Part shown: in pieces, positions 8,207-17,843 of the stretch
Numbering within the stretch: position 1 is the stretch's first letter
How the letters are laid out: every line of letters begins with the position of its first letter
Assembly: GCA_964490975.1 (NCBI GenBank)
Contig: CAZBEQ010000026.1
Coordinates: 1-50,440 of the forward strand
DNA from: DTU013 sp964490975
Lineage (GTDB): Bacteria > Bacillota > Clostridia > Acetivibrionales > DTU013
Reading direction: 5' to 3'
DNA length: 50,440 nt
Made by a program: the position numbers and the translations under genes
The notes under the pieces: generated by a model
Databases searched by the model: none
The model's input: only the letters and a program-made list of their open reading frames with translations
What the model was told of the DNA's origin: nothing

Positions 8207-9883
8207 TCAAGCCTCGATCTCGCGGTATTTTTTTTCGGCAATGCCGTACAGCACCAGTATTGATAATACACCAAGTATTGCTGCCACAAGTCCTACAGCT
8301 GCCAATATGATTGGCACAGACATCTTGAAAGCAAACATAACGCCAACCACAATTCCAAGTATAATCATAACTAGAATAGAAAGAAGCATTCCAATCGCGC
8401 TATTCATATTCTGCTTCATAGCTTCTTGCTCGCTGTTCCATATAAGCTTCGGATGGAACACGTCAAGCATAAGGTTTAACGCCACCATCGGCACAGATGC
8501 AATCATTCCTGCAATCATCGCCCCAATGACCCATAACACAGGTAGTCCAAGCAAAAAGATCATAATCAGGCCTGTCGTCAGTATCCCGATGACTGATACT
8601 ATATAACCTACGATAAACTTGGCTTTGACCTGATCCTTCCCCGACACCGGTATCATTTTGGCGACCCAGATAGTCTGACCCTCTCTTGACAGCGCTGTCG
8701 ATGCTACAGTATTTATACCCGAGGTGAATAGCATTAGCCCTAAGCCGATCAAAACAGCATATGGCAGCACATCAGGATCGTTTAAACCTACCATCATTTC
8801 AGCAAATTCGGGCTCACTATTCTGTGCAAAAAGCATTGTGACTACGATGATGGGACCAACTAATGAACCTGCCAGCCCGTTTATCACGTATAAAGGCGTC
8901 CTTATCAACAGCTTCCACTCGCGTTTGGCAATCGCGGCGATCGGACTGGCTGCCCGTCCCACCTGCTTGTCTATCTGTACACTTGTAAGGCTTTTTCTCT
9001 TTCTGCTTACCTCCTGCCCTGCCAGCAATGCTTTGTAAAACACCAGATTAGATATCCACAGCATAAGCGCAAGCAAAACAATACAAACAGCCAGGTATAA
9101 TAAAAAGTATCCCCATCCTGCAATACCGGTATCCGCCAGTCCTCTTGTAGCCCATATGCTCGGCGGGAACCTGCTTCCTATCAAATCGGTAAGGCCTGAC
9201 TGACTTTCAAAGAACTTCTGAATGTCCTGGGGGTTTTCAGGTACGTTCTGAAAAAACATACTGGAACCGACACCTATGATCATGGCAGCCAGACCGCCGA
9301 CAATCGCAAGCATATCCTTATATCTTCTCAGATTTACTACCCTCATGATAAGTATAATAATAAGCGCTGCTATGGCAAGCGGCATAGCGGGTACCACCGC
9401 CATCAATATAAGACTCTTAAGCCAGTATAATACACCCTGCGATGTCCCCACTCCGTAAATAATAATTGGTGGCAGAAGTATTGGCAGCGATGTCAAATAT
9501 TCATTTACCATGATAACGGCAAACTTGCCCCCGACAACCTCATACGGTTTAAGAGGCAGAGGTACAAGCGTTTCCAGGTCACTTGAAAAATAGAAAGTAC
9601 CCATGATGTAAAAGAGCCCGAAGAACAATATTACGATCTGCGCAAAAACAAAAGACACTGAAAGTATCATTTCAGGCTGACCGATAATAGTACCGGCAGT
9701 AAACATCGTAAGTAAAAGTCCTATATATATCGCTATCAGAGGAAGAAATGAAACCAGTATTACCGTAGCGATCAGCACAGGCTCCCATAATTTTTTCTTT
9801 TCTCTTGTAAATCTGTATTTCAGCGCTGATATGCCATAATTGACATTTAGCTGCATTTTGATGAAGGATGCAAATGGTTTCAT
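8207..9883 (-). CDS. ABC exporter permease, multi-spanning
   Basis: This 558-aa membrane protein has about twelve hydrophobic segments. The first follows a basic N-terminal stretch at residues 27-33. Pairs and clusters recur along the chain with one large hydrophilic part near residues 290-330 (RKRKSLTSVQIDKQVGR). Its start codon overlaps the stop of the ATPase gene by four bases, so the two are translationally coupled and surely form one transporter. The architecture is that of the large Firmicutes ABC-2-like permeases (YthQ/EcsB-like group). The substrate is unknown; peptides, lipids or antibiotics are all possible. No terminator was recognised downstream. Confidence 0.8.
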   Translation of the reverse strand: MKPFASFIKMQLNVNYGISALKYRFTREKKKLWEPVLIATVILVSFLPLIAIYIGLLLTMFTAGTIIGQPEMILSVSFVFAQIVILFFGLFYIMGTFYFSSDLETLVPLPLKPYEVVGGKFAVIMVNEYLTSLPILLPPIIIYGVGTSQGVLYWLKSLILMAVVPAMPLAIAALIIILIMRVVNLRRYKDMLAIVGGLAAMIIGVGSSMFFQNVPENPQDIQKFFESQSGLTDLIGSRFPPSIWATRGLADTGIAGWGYFLLYLAVCIVLLALMLWISNLVFYKALLAGQEVSRKRKSLTSVQIDKQVGRAASPIAAIAKREWKLLIRTPLYVINGLAGSLVGPIIVVTMLFAQNSEPEFAEMMVGLNDPDVLPYAVLIGLGLMLFTSGINTVASTALSREGQTIWVAKMIPVSGKDQVKAKFIVGYIVSVIGILTTGLIMIFLLGLPVLWVIGAMIAGMIASVPMVALNLMLDVFHPKLIWNSEQEAMKQNMNSAIGMLLSILVMIILGIVVGVMFAFKMSVPIILAAVGLVAAILGVLSILVLYGIAEKKYREIEA

Positions 9884-10602
9884 TTTTCAGTCAGCTCCAG
9901 AAAAATATTTTCGAGAGAATCCTTGTTATCGCCCTGTTTTAGCTCATCAATAGTCCCGATCGCTATTAATTTACCTTTGTGTATGATCCCGACGCGATCA
10001 CATAATTTTTCGGCCACCTCAAGTACATGTGTTGAGAAAAACACCGTATTTCCCTTGTCGCAATGTACTCTCATCTGATTTTTCAGAAGATGTGCTGATT
10101 TTGGATCAAGTCCGACCAGCGGTTCATCAAGTATCCAAAGCCTTGGCTCGTGAATAAGGGCACCGGTAAGCGCGATTTTTTGTTTCATTCCGTGGGAGTA
10201 GCTTTTTATCAGATCACCTGCTGCATCCTTAAGCTCAAACATCTCCAGATAGTATTCTATTCTTTCCTTGCGCATATCTGCTGAAACCTGGTACACATCC
10301 GCCATGAAATTGAGGTATTCCATACCAGAAAGACGATCATAAAGATTCGGATTGTCCGGTACATATCCAAGCTTTTTCTTAGCCTTTAGCGGCTCTTTTG
10401 ATATATCCGTGCCATCTATCGTTATATTGCCTCCGTCAGGATTCAATAAGCCTACGATCATCTTGATGGTAGTAGTCTTTCCTGCTCCGTTAGGACCAAG
10501 AAAGCCGAATATTTCACCTTTGTTGACTTTAAGGTTCAGATTGTCGACTGCCTTTACAGAACCCTTGTTGTAGCTTTTTGATATATTTTTTATATCAATC
10601 AT
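9880..10602 (-). CDS. ABC transporter ATP-binding protein
   Basis: This 240-aa cytoplasmic ATPase has a complete nucleotide-binding domain. It has Walker A GPNGAGKTT at 36-44, the signature SHGMKQK at 136-142 (a variant of LSGGQ seen in DrrA/EcsA-like exporters), Walker B LWILDE with the catalytic Glu at 160, and the switch His at 192 (FSTHV). It is the first gene of a two-gene operon with the permease and has GGAGGAG before its ATG. The order, ATPase first and a single large permease second, is typical of exporters. No substrate-binding protein is present, which also argues for export. Confidence 0.9.
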   Translation of the reverse strand: MIDIKNISKSYNKGSVKAVDNLNLKVNKGEIFGFLGPNGAGKTTTIKMIVGLLNPDGGNITIDGTDISKEPLKAKKKLGYVPDNPNLYDRLSGMEYLNFMADVYQVSADMRKERIEYYLEMFELKDAAGDLIKSYSHGMKQKIALTGALIHEPRLWILDEPLVGLDPKSAHLLKNQMRVHCDKGNTVFFSTHVLEVAEKLCDRVGIIHKGKLIAIGTIDELKQGDNKDSLENIFLELTEK

Positions 10603-10849
10603 AATGACTCCTCCTGAAGTAATATGCTAGCAAGCTTTCTTTATATACTACCATAATTATGAATTTCTTTACAGTATACGATATTATTTACTTGAAGGTC
10701 TTGTATATTCCTCAAGAGCGATTATTTTTAGTTGCAGAAACTATATGTTAATTTTTTACATGCCGTTTCTGTGATTAAGAGAAAATGATGTAAATAGATA
10801 TCCTTACATCGTTTCGAAAGAGTAGAAAATAGATATTGTATATATCGAA

Positions 10850-11926
10850 TTATTCGAGTACCAGATATGAGGAACCGTCGATTCTGATCATTTGTTCACT
10901 GTTCAGGTTCTCAGACGTTATCTCATATTTATCAGTTACTATATCTGCCGCCACACCCATATAAGTCTTCAATACATCTCCCAGGCCAATACTGTGCTTA
11001 ACATTTTTCCCGAGAACCTCCAATATGTCCGGTATTTTTCCGACATTTTTTATAGTCCCTTTTTGTTTGATCAACTCCCTGAGAAAAGTAAGCTGATTCT
11101 TCTTCCTGCCGGAATCTCCCACTTCAAAAAATGACCCATCCTCCTTGTACCCCTGCCTGAAGCGTACAAAGCCTTCGGCATTATAGCCATCCAAATGCTG
11201 CATTCCCTTTGGGATATGTATGTAGAGCTCCTGTGTCGGATCCTCATAATCCATATTATAAGGGACTTGTATATCAACACCGCCAAGATTATCTACAAGT
11301 TCTGTAAAGCCCTTTGTATTTATTTTTACATAATCACTCAATTCTATATTGAATTTTTCTTCGATAACTTCAGCAAGAAAGCTTATGGAACCGGGTTCAA
11401 ACCTACCTTTGTAGTCAATATTGTTCCCGACATGATGAGCAAAGTTTATTTTAAAAACGCCAGGCGAATGCAGCAGGTGTTCTTTATCCAAAACAGACTT
11501 AATATCATCATTGTATTCTATATATGTATCCCTTGGTATCATTATCAGTTTTACCGTTTTATTTTTACTGTCTACACTTGCTATGCCAATCGTATCATAC
11601 AGATTATTTACCTTGTCCTCACCGATAATGAGTATATTTTTAGAGTCCTCCTCAACAAGCTTTCCTGAGTATGGCTTCCCGACTGTTAATGTCTTTGGTT
11701 CCTCAACTGGAGTTACATGATTGTCTGAAGCTTGTTCGAGACCACCGGTCGAAATACTGTCCTCGTTCACTATTACAGTATTGCTTTGATCTATCGGTTC
11801 ATGTGATGAGTTTTCCTCCGATTGCAGGGGCGTTAATACTCCTGTCTCACATGCAACCATGAGCAGTATTATTCCGACCAGTGTTAGTATTCCAATCCAT
11901 ATAAGTATAGTCCTCTTGCTGTCCAT
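10850..11926 (-). CDS. LytR-CpsA-Psr (LCP) family wall-polymer ligase-like protein
   Basis: This 358-aa protein has one N-terminal membrane anchor (residues about 7-24), a polar linker to about 95, then the extracellular LCP domain. Visible family features are LIIGEDKVNNLYDT, the substrate arginine motif MIPRDTYIEY, FKINFAHHVG, ELVDNLGGVDIQVP, and the conserved FVRFRQ and DSGRKKNQ with further pyrophosphate-binding arginines. LCP enzymes transfer undecaprenyl-PP-linked glycopolymers (teichoic acid, capsule, surface glycans) onto peptidoglycan or proteins. It is a single gene with a GGGGGATG site and a well-formed promoter 170 bases upstream. No wall-polymer cluster is next to it, so the polymer is unknown. 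Confidence 0.9.
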   Translation of the reverse strand: MDSKRTILIWIGILTLVGIILLMVACETGVLTPLQSEENSSHEPIDQSNTVIVNEDSISTGGLEQASDNHVTPVEEPKTLTVGKPYSGKLVEEDSKNILIIGEDKVNNLYDTIGIASVDSKNKTVKLIMIPRDTYIEYNDDIKSVLDKEHLLHSPGVFKINFAHHVGNNIDYKGRFEPGSISFLAEVIEEKFNIELSDYVKINTKGFTELVDNLGGVDIQVPYNMDYEDPTQELYIHIPKGMQHLDGYNAEGFVRFRQGYKEDGSFFEVGDSGRKKNQLTFLRELIKQKGTIKNVGKIPDILEVLGKNVKHSIGLGDVLKTYMGVAADIVTDKYEITSENLNSEQMIRIDGSSYLVLE

Positions 11927-12094
11927 TGGTCATCCCCCACAAAATTTTTCAGTATCATTATGCCTTAATTCATACATTTTTTTGTGTATTTTTTACTCAT
12001 TATTCGGTTAGCTGTTATCGCATGCTTACTATTATGGTTACACATTCAATAGCATACACGATTATATGCATTATTTTTTACGTATACCTATTAT

Positions 12095-12123
12095 ATTATA
12101 ATGTCATTTTAAGTCATTTTCAA
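12095..12123 (-). promoter_or_regulatory. Promoter of the LCP gene
   Basis: On the minus strand TTGAAA (12118-12123) and TATAAT (12095-12100) are 17 bases apart, close to a consensus sigma-A promoter. The leader to the ATG at 11926 is about 160 bases and A/T-rich. Confidence 0.6.
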
Positions 12124-12255
12124 ATATTTACATATTAATAAAAGGTTACACTCCTGCTTATTACGAATTTCTTATCTCCTTTATCAGAATCAGGGCCGCA
12201 CACAAACATTTTTCAGGACTTCCCACATATATCCTTCATGTGGATCAAAGCAGCT

Positions 12256-12556
12256 TGACAAAAATGCAAGTAGGGTGCAAAAAGTTTTGAATAATTGAGT
12301 GAAAAATAGATTATCGTAAACCTTTTTTGTTTAATAATAATTGAAACTCCAGGTTATGTCGCCTGGATCTGCACCCTACTTGAATTTTTGTCAGCCAGTC
12401 CGTTGATTCCTGCACCCTACTTGAATTTTTGTCAGCCAGTCCGTTGATTCCTGCACCCTACTTGAATTTTTGTCAGCCAGTTCGTTGATTTCTGCACCCT
12501 ACTTGAATTTTTGTCAGCCAGTTCGTTGATTTCTGCACCCTACTTGAATTTTTGTC
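12256..12556. repeat. 41-bp tandem repeat array with an inverted outlying copy
   Basis: Five direct copies of a 41-bp unit start at 12370, 12411, 12452, 12493 and 12534. Each unit is a core (TGCACCCTACTTGAATTT, then TTGTCA) plus a short GCCAG-YCGTTGATT tail. The last copy lacks the tail. An inverted copy of the core, with one base changed, lies at 12256-12279. The 90 bases between are A/T-rich without an open frame. The array fills most of the 809-base gap between the LCP gene and the hydrogenase operon. There are no unique spacers, so it is not CRISPR. Confidence 0.9.
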
Positions 12557-12610
12557 TAGCCGGCCGGCTCTCCATCTGGCTAACCAGCTGGACCATGCCG
12601 GGCGCACCAT

Positions 12611-12650
12611 CAAAAAAGGCTGCAACAGAGTGATCTGCTGCAGCCTTTTA
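12611..12650 (-). terminator. Terminator of hydrogenase operon 1
   Basis: AAGGCTGCA pairs with TGCAGCCTT around a 14-base loop. On the minus strand it is followed by TTTTTT, 85 bases after the hydA stop codon. Confidence 0.85.
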
Positions 12651-12735
12651 TCTTCGTGGCACTTACCCTTGCGGAAAACTACTTGTTTTCCAGGTAATTT
12701 ATCCTTATGAAATAATTTACCCTCGTGAAATACAA

Positions 12736-14484
12736 TTAATCTTCAGGATAATTTTCCCTTGCCGTATAGTGAGTATGGAGCAACTCGTGAGCCTTGTGGC
12801 TTCCGGGATGCTCAAGATACTCTTCATACAGCTTCTTTATAAAAGGATTGTCCTGAGACTTTCTCAACGGCAAGCTCTCGTCCTCTTCGTACAAAGCCTT
12901 CGCTCTTTCCGCTCTCAAGTCTATCCAGCTTCTCACCTGTGAAGGCTGGATAGGCTGTCCGCCGCCGGTTACACAGCCGCCAGGGCAAGCCATTATTTCT
13001 ACGAAGTGATACTGCGCCTCTCCGTTCTTCATCCTGTCCAGCAATTTCTTTGCGTTTCCTGTACCACTTGCTACGGCAGCCTTTACAGTCATACCTGCGA
13101 CTTCAAGTGTAGCTTCCTTGATACCGTCCACGCCTCTTACCGCCTTAAATTCCACATTCTCTAACGGTTTGCCTTCCAAAAGCTCAACGAGATACCTCAG
13201 CGCTGCTTCCGTAACACCGCCGGTTGCACCGAATATAACACCTGCGCCTGTTGCATCTCCCATAGGATCATCAAAATGCCTTTCCGGCAGCTCTGTAAAG
13301 TCAATTCCAGCTTCCTTGATCATCCTTGCCAGTTCTCTTGTTGTAAGAACAACATCAACATCCGGATATCCTGTTGCTGCAAGTTCAAGACGTTTTGACT
13401 CAAATTTCTTAGCAGTACATGGCATAATCGATACTACAAATATCTTAGACGGATCAATGCCCGCTTTTTCAGCATAATATGATTTCAAGACTGCACCAAA
13501 CATTTCGTGAGGTGATTTACAGCTTGAAAGGTTATCAAGGAATTCCGGATAATTGTGCTCACAGTATTTTATCCATCCGGGGCTACAGGATGTAATGACT
13601 GGAAGTTTTCCACCGTTCTTTATCCTGTTGACCAGCTCAGTTACTTCTTCCATGATCGTAAGGTCAGCTGCAGTATCGGTATCAAATACCTTTTTGAAGC
13701 CAAGTCGTCTGAGTGATGCTATCATATTGCTTGTGCATCTGGTACCTATCGGCATACCGAATTCTTCACCAAGGGCAGCCCTTACTGCAGGAGCAGTCTG
13801 TACCACAACATGAAGATCCTTGTTTGCAAGAGCCTCCCATACTTTATCCGTTTCATCCTTTTCTCTCAAAGCGCCGACAGGGCATACAGTAATACACTGT
13901 CCGCAATTGATACACGGAACATCAGCCAGCGACTTTTCGAACGCAGGGCCTACTGTAGTCTTGAAGCCCCTTTCAGTAATGTCGATAGCAGAGACCTTCT
14001 GTATATTTTTACACATATTGACACAACGTCTGCAAAGTACACATTTATTGGGGTCCCTTACTATTGAGGATGAAATATTGTCGATAGGATGCTTGGACAT
14101 CTCACCTTCAAATCTTATATCCTTAATATTGAGTTCTTTAGCAAGCTTCTGCAATTCGCAGTTTCCGCTTCTCACACATGTAAGGCAATTTCTGTCATGG
14201 TTTGAAAGGATGAGCTCAAGCGTCACCTTTCTGGATTCTCTTACTCTCGGAGTCTGTGTGAATATTTCCATTCCTTCCGATACAGGGTAGACACATGAAG
14301 CCTGAAGGCTCCTTGCGCCCTTTATTTCCACAACACACATCCTGCACGCGCCAATCTCGTTGATATCCTTCAGATAGCAAAGCGTTGGGATATCTATATT
14401 TGCAGACCTGGCAGCCTCGAGGATGGTATAGTCCTTTGGTACCTGAATTTTTCGCGTATCTATCGTGATATTTACCATTTCCAT
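12736..14484 (-). CDS. hydA: [FeFe]-hydrogenase catalytic subunit, cluster 1
   Basis: This 582-aa subunit of a multimeric cytosolic hydrogenase holds the H-cluster. In order: an N-terminal [2Fe-2S] domain (C36, C47, C50, C64); a His/Cys [4Fe-4S] site (H96, C100, C103, C109); two ferredoxin-type [4Fe-4S] clusters (C148-C158 and C191-C201); then the H domain with TSCSPGW at 298, MPCTAKKFE at 354 and MACPGGCVTGGGQ at 498. The small-subunit-like tail ends near HELLHTHYT. The first signature reads TSCSPGW, where monomeric clostridial CpI has TSCCPAW. With HydB and HydC upstream it should bifurcate electrons between NADH, ferredoxin and H2. It is last in its operon, 24 bases after hydB. Confidence 0.95.
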   Translation of the reverse strand: MEMVNITIDTRKIQVPKDYTILEAARSANIDIPTLCYLKDINEIGACRMCVVEIKGARSLQASCVYPVSEGMEIFTQTPRVRESRKVTLELILSNHDRNCLTCVRSGNCELQKLAKELNIKDIRFEGEMSKHPIDNISSSIVRDPNKCVLCRRCVNMCKNIQKVSAIDITERGFKTTVGPAFEKSLADVPCINCGQCITVCPVGALREKDETDKVWEALANKDLHVVVQTAPAVRAALGEEFGMPIGTRCTSNMIASLRRLGFKKVFDTDTAADLTIMEEVTELVNRIKNGGKLPVITSCSPGWIKYCEHNYPEFLDNLSSCKSPHEMFGAVLKSYYAEKAGIDPSKIFVVSIMPCTAKKFESKRLELAATGYPDVDVVLTTRELARMIKEAGIDFTELPERHFDDPMGDATGAGVIFGATGGVTEAALRYLVELLEGKPLENVEFKAVRGVDGIKEATLEVAGMTVKAAVASGTGNAKKLLDRMKNGEAQYHFVEIMACPGGCVTGGGQPIQPSQVRSWIDLRAERAKALYEEDESLPLRKSQDNPFIKKLYEEYLEHPGSHKAHELLHTHYTARENYPED

Positions 14485-14508
14485 CTCTTTAACACACTCC
14501 TTCCCTCA

Positions 14509-16305
14509 TCACGCATTCTTGAATATTGCCTTGAACGGACATTTCGTCATACAGACTCCGCACTTGATACATTTTTCCTGGTCGATCACATACGGAACCT
14601 TCTTATCACCGCTGATAGCGCCAACAGGACAGTTTCTTGCGCATATGCCGCAGCTCTTACAGTGGTCTGCCGCGATAACATAGCTCATCATTGACTTACA
14701 AACACCTGCCGGACACTTCTTGTCCCTAACATGGGCAATGTATTCATCCCTGAAATATCTCAGCGTGCTGAGTACAGGCTGTGGAGCCGATTGTCCGAGT
14801 CCGCAGAGAGCAGATGATGTGATATTCTTTGCAAGCACCTCAAGCTTATCCAAATCTTCCATTTCACCCTTGCCACCTGTGATCCTTTCAAGGATCTCAA
14901 GCATCCTCTTTGTACCTATACGGCACGGAGGGCACTTACCACAGGATTCGTCAACCGTGAATTCCAAGAAGAATTTTGCGATGTCGACCATACAGTTGTC
15001 TTCGTCCATAACTATGAGACCACCGGAGCCCATCATAGAGCCCAGTTCTTTTAGTGTCTCGTAATCTATCGGAGTATCGATATGGCTTGCAGGAATACAA
15101 CCGCCGGAAGGTCCGCCCGTCTGGGCTGCCTTAAACTTCTTGCCGTTTGGTATACCACCGCCTATATCATAAATGATCTCTCTCAGAGTCGTACCGATCG
15201 GTATTTCGACCAGACCTGTATTGTTTATCTTACCGCCTACTGCAAACACCTTTGTACCCTTGCTCTTTTCGGTTCCTATACTTGCGAACCAATCAGCGCC
15301 TTTTGTAAGGATTACAGGAATGTTAGCATATGTCTCAACGTTGTTCAACAGTGTAGGCTTCTGCCAAAGTCCACTTACTGCCGGGAATGGCGGCTTCGGC
15401 TTAGGTTCACCCCTGTGCCCTTCGATCGATGTGATCAGAGCTGTCTCCTCTCCGCACACGAAAGCGCCTGCGCCAAGTCTCAGTTCCATATCAAAGCTAA
15501 AATCGGTTCCGAAAATATTGTTACCGAGCAGACCATATTCCTTTGCCTGTTTTATTGCTATTTCGAGCCTCTTTACAGCAATAGGGTATTCAGCCCTGAC
15601 ATAAATGTAGCCCTGGTTTGCTCCTATTGCATAACCTGCGATTATCATTGCCTCGATTATGCTATGAGGATCACCTTCCAGGATACTCCTGTCCATGAAT
15701 GCTCCCGGGTCACCTTCATCCGCATTACAAGCAACATACTTTTGATCATTTTTTGATTTTAACGTCAGCTCCCACTTGAGTCCTGTCGGGAAGCCTGCAC
15801 CGCCTCTGCCTCTCAGGCCTGACTTCTTGATCTCTGCAATGACATCTTCCGGCTTCATTTCTGTCAGTGCTTTTCCAAGAGCCTTATAACCATCATAAGC
15901 TATATATTCGTCAATATTTTCTGGATTTATGACACCGCAGTTTCTCAGCGCTATTCTCACCTGACGTTTAAAGAAGCCAACGTTTTCAAGTGATTTTGAT
16001 GGATCCTCTGCTTCCTTGTCTCCTGCCATAAGCCTTTTGACAAGTCTGCCCTTCATAAGATGTTCCTCAACGATCTCCTTAACATCTTCAACCTTTACCA
16101 TCGTGTACATTGCGCCTTCAGGATATACAACAACGATAGGTCCATGGGCACATAGACCAAAACAGCCCGTTATTACTATTTTTACTTCCTTGTCCAGATT
16201 ATTTTTGTCTAATTGAGCTATAAACTCCTGCCTGATTTTATCAGAATTTGAAGAAGTACATCCTGTGCCTCCACAAATCAGCACATGAGCTCTGTAAAAT
16301 TCCAT
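14509..16305 (-). CDS. hydB: Bifurcating hydrogenase flavin subunit (NuoF-like), cluster 1
   Basis: This 598-aa subunit carries FMN, the NAD(H) site and several Fe-S clusters. Residues 1-90 are a thioredoxin-fold [2Fe-2S] domain (C11, C16, C48, C52). The NuoF core follows, with GLRGRGGAGFPTG for FMN, CNADEGDPGAFMDR and GAGAFVCGEETALI for the nucleotide, and SCGKCPPCRIG for a [4Fe-4S] cluster. The C-terminus holds two ferredoxin clusters (CKSCGICARNC and CIKCGVCMTKC). This is the classic HydB build of T. maritima-type enzymes. GGGAGG precedes the ATG. It sits between a thioredoxin-like ferredoxin gene and hydA in the same operon. Confidence 0.95.
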   Translation of the reverse strand: MEFYRAHVLICGGTGCTSSNSDKIRQEFIAQLDKNNLDKEVKIVITGCFGLCAHGPIVVVYPEGAMYTMVKVEDVKEIVEEHLMKGRLVKRLMAGDKEAEDPSKSLENVGFFKRQVRIALRNCGVINPENIDEYIAYDGYKALGKALTEMKPEDVIAEIKKSGLRGRGGAGFPTGLKWELTLKSKNDQKYVACNADEGDPGAFMDRSILEGDPHSIIEAMIIAGYAIGANQGYIYVRAEYPIAVKRLEIAIKQAKEYGLLGNNIFGTDFSFDMELRLGAGAFVCGEETALITSIEGHRGEPKPKPPFPAVSGLWQKPTLLNNVETYANIPVILTKGADWFASIGTEKSKGTKVFAVGGKINNTGLVEIPIGTTLREIIYDIGGGIPNGKKFKAAQTGGPSGGCIPASHIDTPIDYETLKELGSMMGSGGLIVMDEDNCMVDIAKFFLEFTVDESCGKCPPCRIGTKRMLEILERITGGKGEMEDLDKLEVLAKNITSSALCGLGQSAPQPVLSTLRYFRDEYIAHVRDKKCPAGVCKSMMSYVIAADHCKSCGICARNCPVGAISGDKKVPYVIDQEKCIKCGVCMTKCPFKAIFKNA

Positions 16306-16345
16306 TTTGTTCCCTCCCTGTAATCCTGCTGTAAATTATAAGTTA

Positions 16346-16723
16346 CTATTTACTTGCTGCCTCTGCAGCGCCGATTGTAAGATCCTGGCATACTCTGCCG
16401 TTTACTATATGTTCTGCAACAACTCTTATTGCTTTCTCCGGATTCATTTTCACATATGTGACCTTTGTACCGTCTGCATCGAATACTTCAACAATGGGTT
16501 CTAACCTGCAAACACCTATACAGCCAGTCATAGTGACCGATACATCATTTATCTTTCTCTTGCCCAGTTCATCTACGAATGCATTCATTACCGGCCTGGC
16601 TCCAGCTGCTATACCACAGGTTGCCATACCGACAACTACCCGCATACCGTTTTTGTTCTTTCTCATATTTATTTGATCCAGAGTATTGTTTCTTATTGCT
16701 TCAAGTTCAGCCAATGACTTCAT
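16346..16723 (-). CDS. Thioredoxin-like [2Fe-2S] ferredoxin of the hydrogenase operon
   Basis: This 125-aa protein has the thioredoxin-like ferredoxin fold. Its cysteines C36 (GMATCGIAAGA), C68 and C72 (MTGCIGVCRLEP) fit the NuoE/HydB N-terminal cluster type, though the first position lacks the second cysteine of the usual CxxxxC pair and has a Gly-Ile-Ala stretch there. It is related to the N-terminal domain of HydB. Similar small proteins sit in clostridial hyd operons between HydC and HydB and may carry electrons or act in assembly. It has a GGAGGTG site, and its start lies inside the 3' end of the GHKL ATPase gene (17-base overlap). Confidence 0.8.
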   Translation of the reverse strand: MKSLAELEAIRNNTLDQINMRKNKNGMRVVVGMATCGIAAGARPVMNAFVDELGKRKINDVSVTMTGCIGVCRLEPIVEVFDADGTKVTYVKMNPEKAIRVVAEHIVNGRVCQDLTIGAAEAASK

Positions 16724-17273
16724 TCAAAACACCTCCAAAAATTTCTTTTATTCCTTCTTGTATATATTCTTTCAGCCATTTGATTACCGAAAACTCTGAT
16801 AATGGAACGTCTCCAAGCATCTTTGCTGCTTCCCTGGAACTGAATGCGAACTGTTTATCGCCGCAAAAAAGCTGTAATCTTATATCCACCTTTTGCCATG
16901 ATGCGGTCATGTCTGTAATAACTCCGGCAAGATCTCCAAGCACAGGCCTGTCGATATGGCTGATCTCATATACTGCGGTCACTATAGTTCCGATACCCTT
17001 GTGTGAGGTTATACCAAAGCTTCCTCCTGATCTTTCGCAAGATGCCTTAAGAAGCGGTATTCCAAGTCCAACCCTTCTTGTCGTTCTAGTCGTTGAAAAA
17101 GGGTCAGTCACTTTCACAAGAAAATCCTCATCCATTCCGCAGCCGTTATCTTCGATGCTCAAGGTCAGTGTTCCGGCTTCAGAGTCTGCTGTCAGCGACA
17201 CAATGATCGTATCCGCCTGAGCCGCTGTTGAATTTTGCATGATATCAAGAATGTGCAGCGCGATCTCTCTCAA
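16707..17273 (-). CDS. GHKL (histidine-kinase-type) ATPase of the hydrogenase operon
   Basis: This 188-aa soluble protein consists of a GHKL ATPase domain. The N-box is LDIMQNSTAAQA near residue 9, followed by DNGCGMD, VGLGIPLLK and GIGTIVTAVYE. A C-terminal part of about 60 residues is unassigned. There is no dimerisation helix with a phospho-accepting His, no membrane segment and no receiver, so it is not an ordinary sensor kinase. The start is TTG at 17273 with GGAGGG nine bases before it. It is embedded between hydC and the thioredoxin-like ferredoxin gene, overlapping the latter. A regulatory or assembly role for the hydrogenase is an inference from position. Confidence 0.8.
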   Translation of the reverse strand: MREIALHILDIMQNSTAAQADTIIVSLTADSEAGTLTLSIEDNGCGMDEDFLVKVTDPFSTTRTTRRVGLGIPLLKASCERSGGSFGITSHKGIGTIVTAVYEISHIDRPVLGDLAGVITDMTASWQKVDIRLQLFCGDKQFAFSSREAAKMLGDVPLSEFSVIKWLKEYIQEGIKEIFGGVLNEVIG

Positions 17274-17309
17274 GGCCGGGATCCCTCCGCTTCATCGGTT
17301 GTGCTTTTT

Positions 17310-17804
17310 CTATAAATCCTTATATTTGTCCAGTATTTTCTCAATATCATCAGCGGTGAGTCTGCCGTACACATCGTCGTTGATCATTATTACCGGAGCA
17401 AGACCGCATGCGCCGATGCAACGGCATGCATCCAGAGAGAATTTGCCGTCCTCGGTACATTCACCAACACTTATTCCGAGCTTTTCCTGAAGCTTTTCCA
17501 ATATGAGATTTGCGCCCTTGACATAGCACGCTGTTCCCATACAAGCACTAATTTTGAATCTGCCCTTGGGCTTGAGAGAAAACTGGGTATAGAAGGTTAC
17601 TACCCCATATATCTCCGACAGTGGAACGCCAAGACCCTCTGAAATTTGCTTCTGAACGCTCATCGGCAGATAACCGTAAACATCCTGTGCTTCATGAAGC
17701 ACTGGTATCAGTGCACCCTTAGTATCCTTGTGTTTCTCAATGATTTCCTGCAATTTGCGTGCTTTTTCATCGACGCATCCGCAGCAGCAGTTATTACTGC
17801 TCAT
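17310..17804 (-). CDS. hydC: NuoE-like [2Fe-2S] subunit of bifurcating hydrogenase 1
   Basis: This 164-aa subunit has a helical N-terminal bundle and a thioredoxin-fold [2Fe-2S] domain with cysteines at 88, 93, 129 and 133 (SACMGTAC and CRCIGACGLAP). It passes electrons between HydB and the rest of the complex, as NuoE does in complex I. An extra Cys-rich N-terminus (NNCCCGC) is of unknown use. It is the first gene of the hydrogenase operon, right behind a consensus promoter with a Rex operator. A GGGGGG site precedes the ATG. Confidence 0.93.
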   Translation of the reverse strand: MSSNNCCCGCVDEKARKLQEIIEKHKDTKGALIPVLHEAQDVYGYLPMSVQKQISEGLGVPLSEIYGVVTFYTQFSLKPKGRFKISACMGTACYVKGANLILEKLQEKLGISVGECTEDGKFSLDACRCIGACGLAPVIMINDDVYGRLTADDIEKILDKYKDL

Positions 17805-17843
17805 TTTTCAAGCCCCCCAGTCATATAATTTATTTATCATAAG

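Noticed and set aside
12370..12556. Regularly spaced 41-bp repeats as a CRISPR array
   Set aside because: The units are contiguous and the parts between cores are nearly identical, so there are no unique spacers. No cas genes are near.
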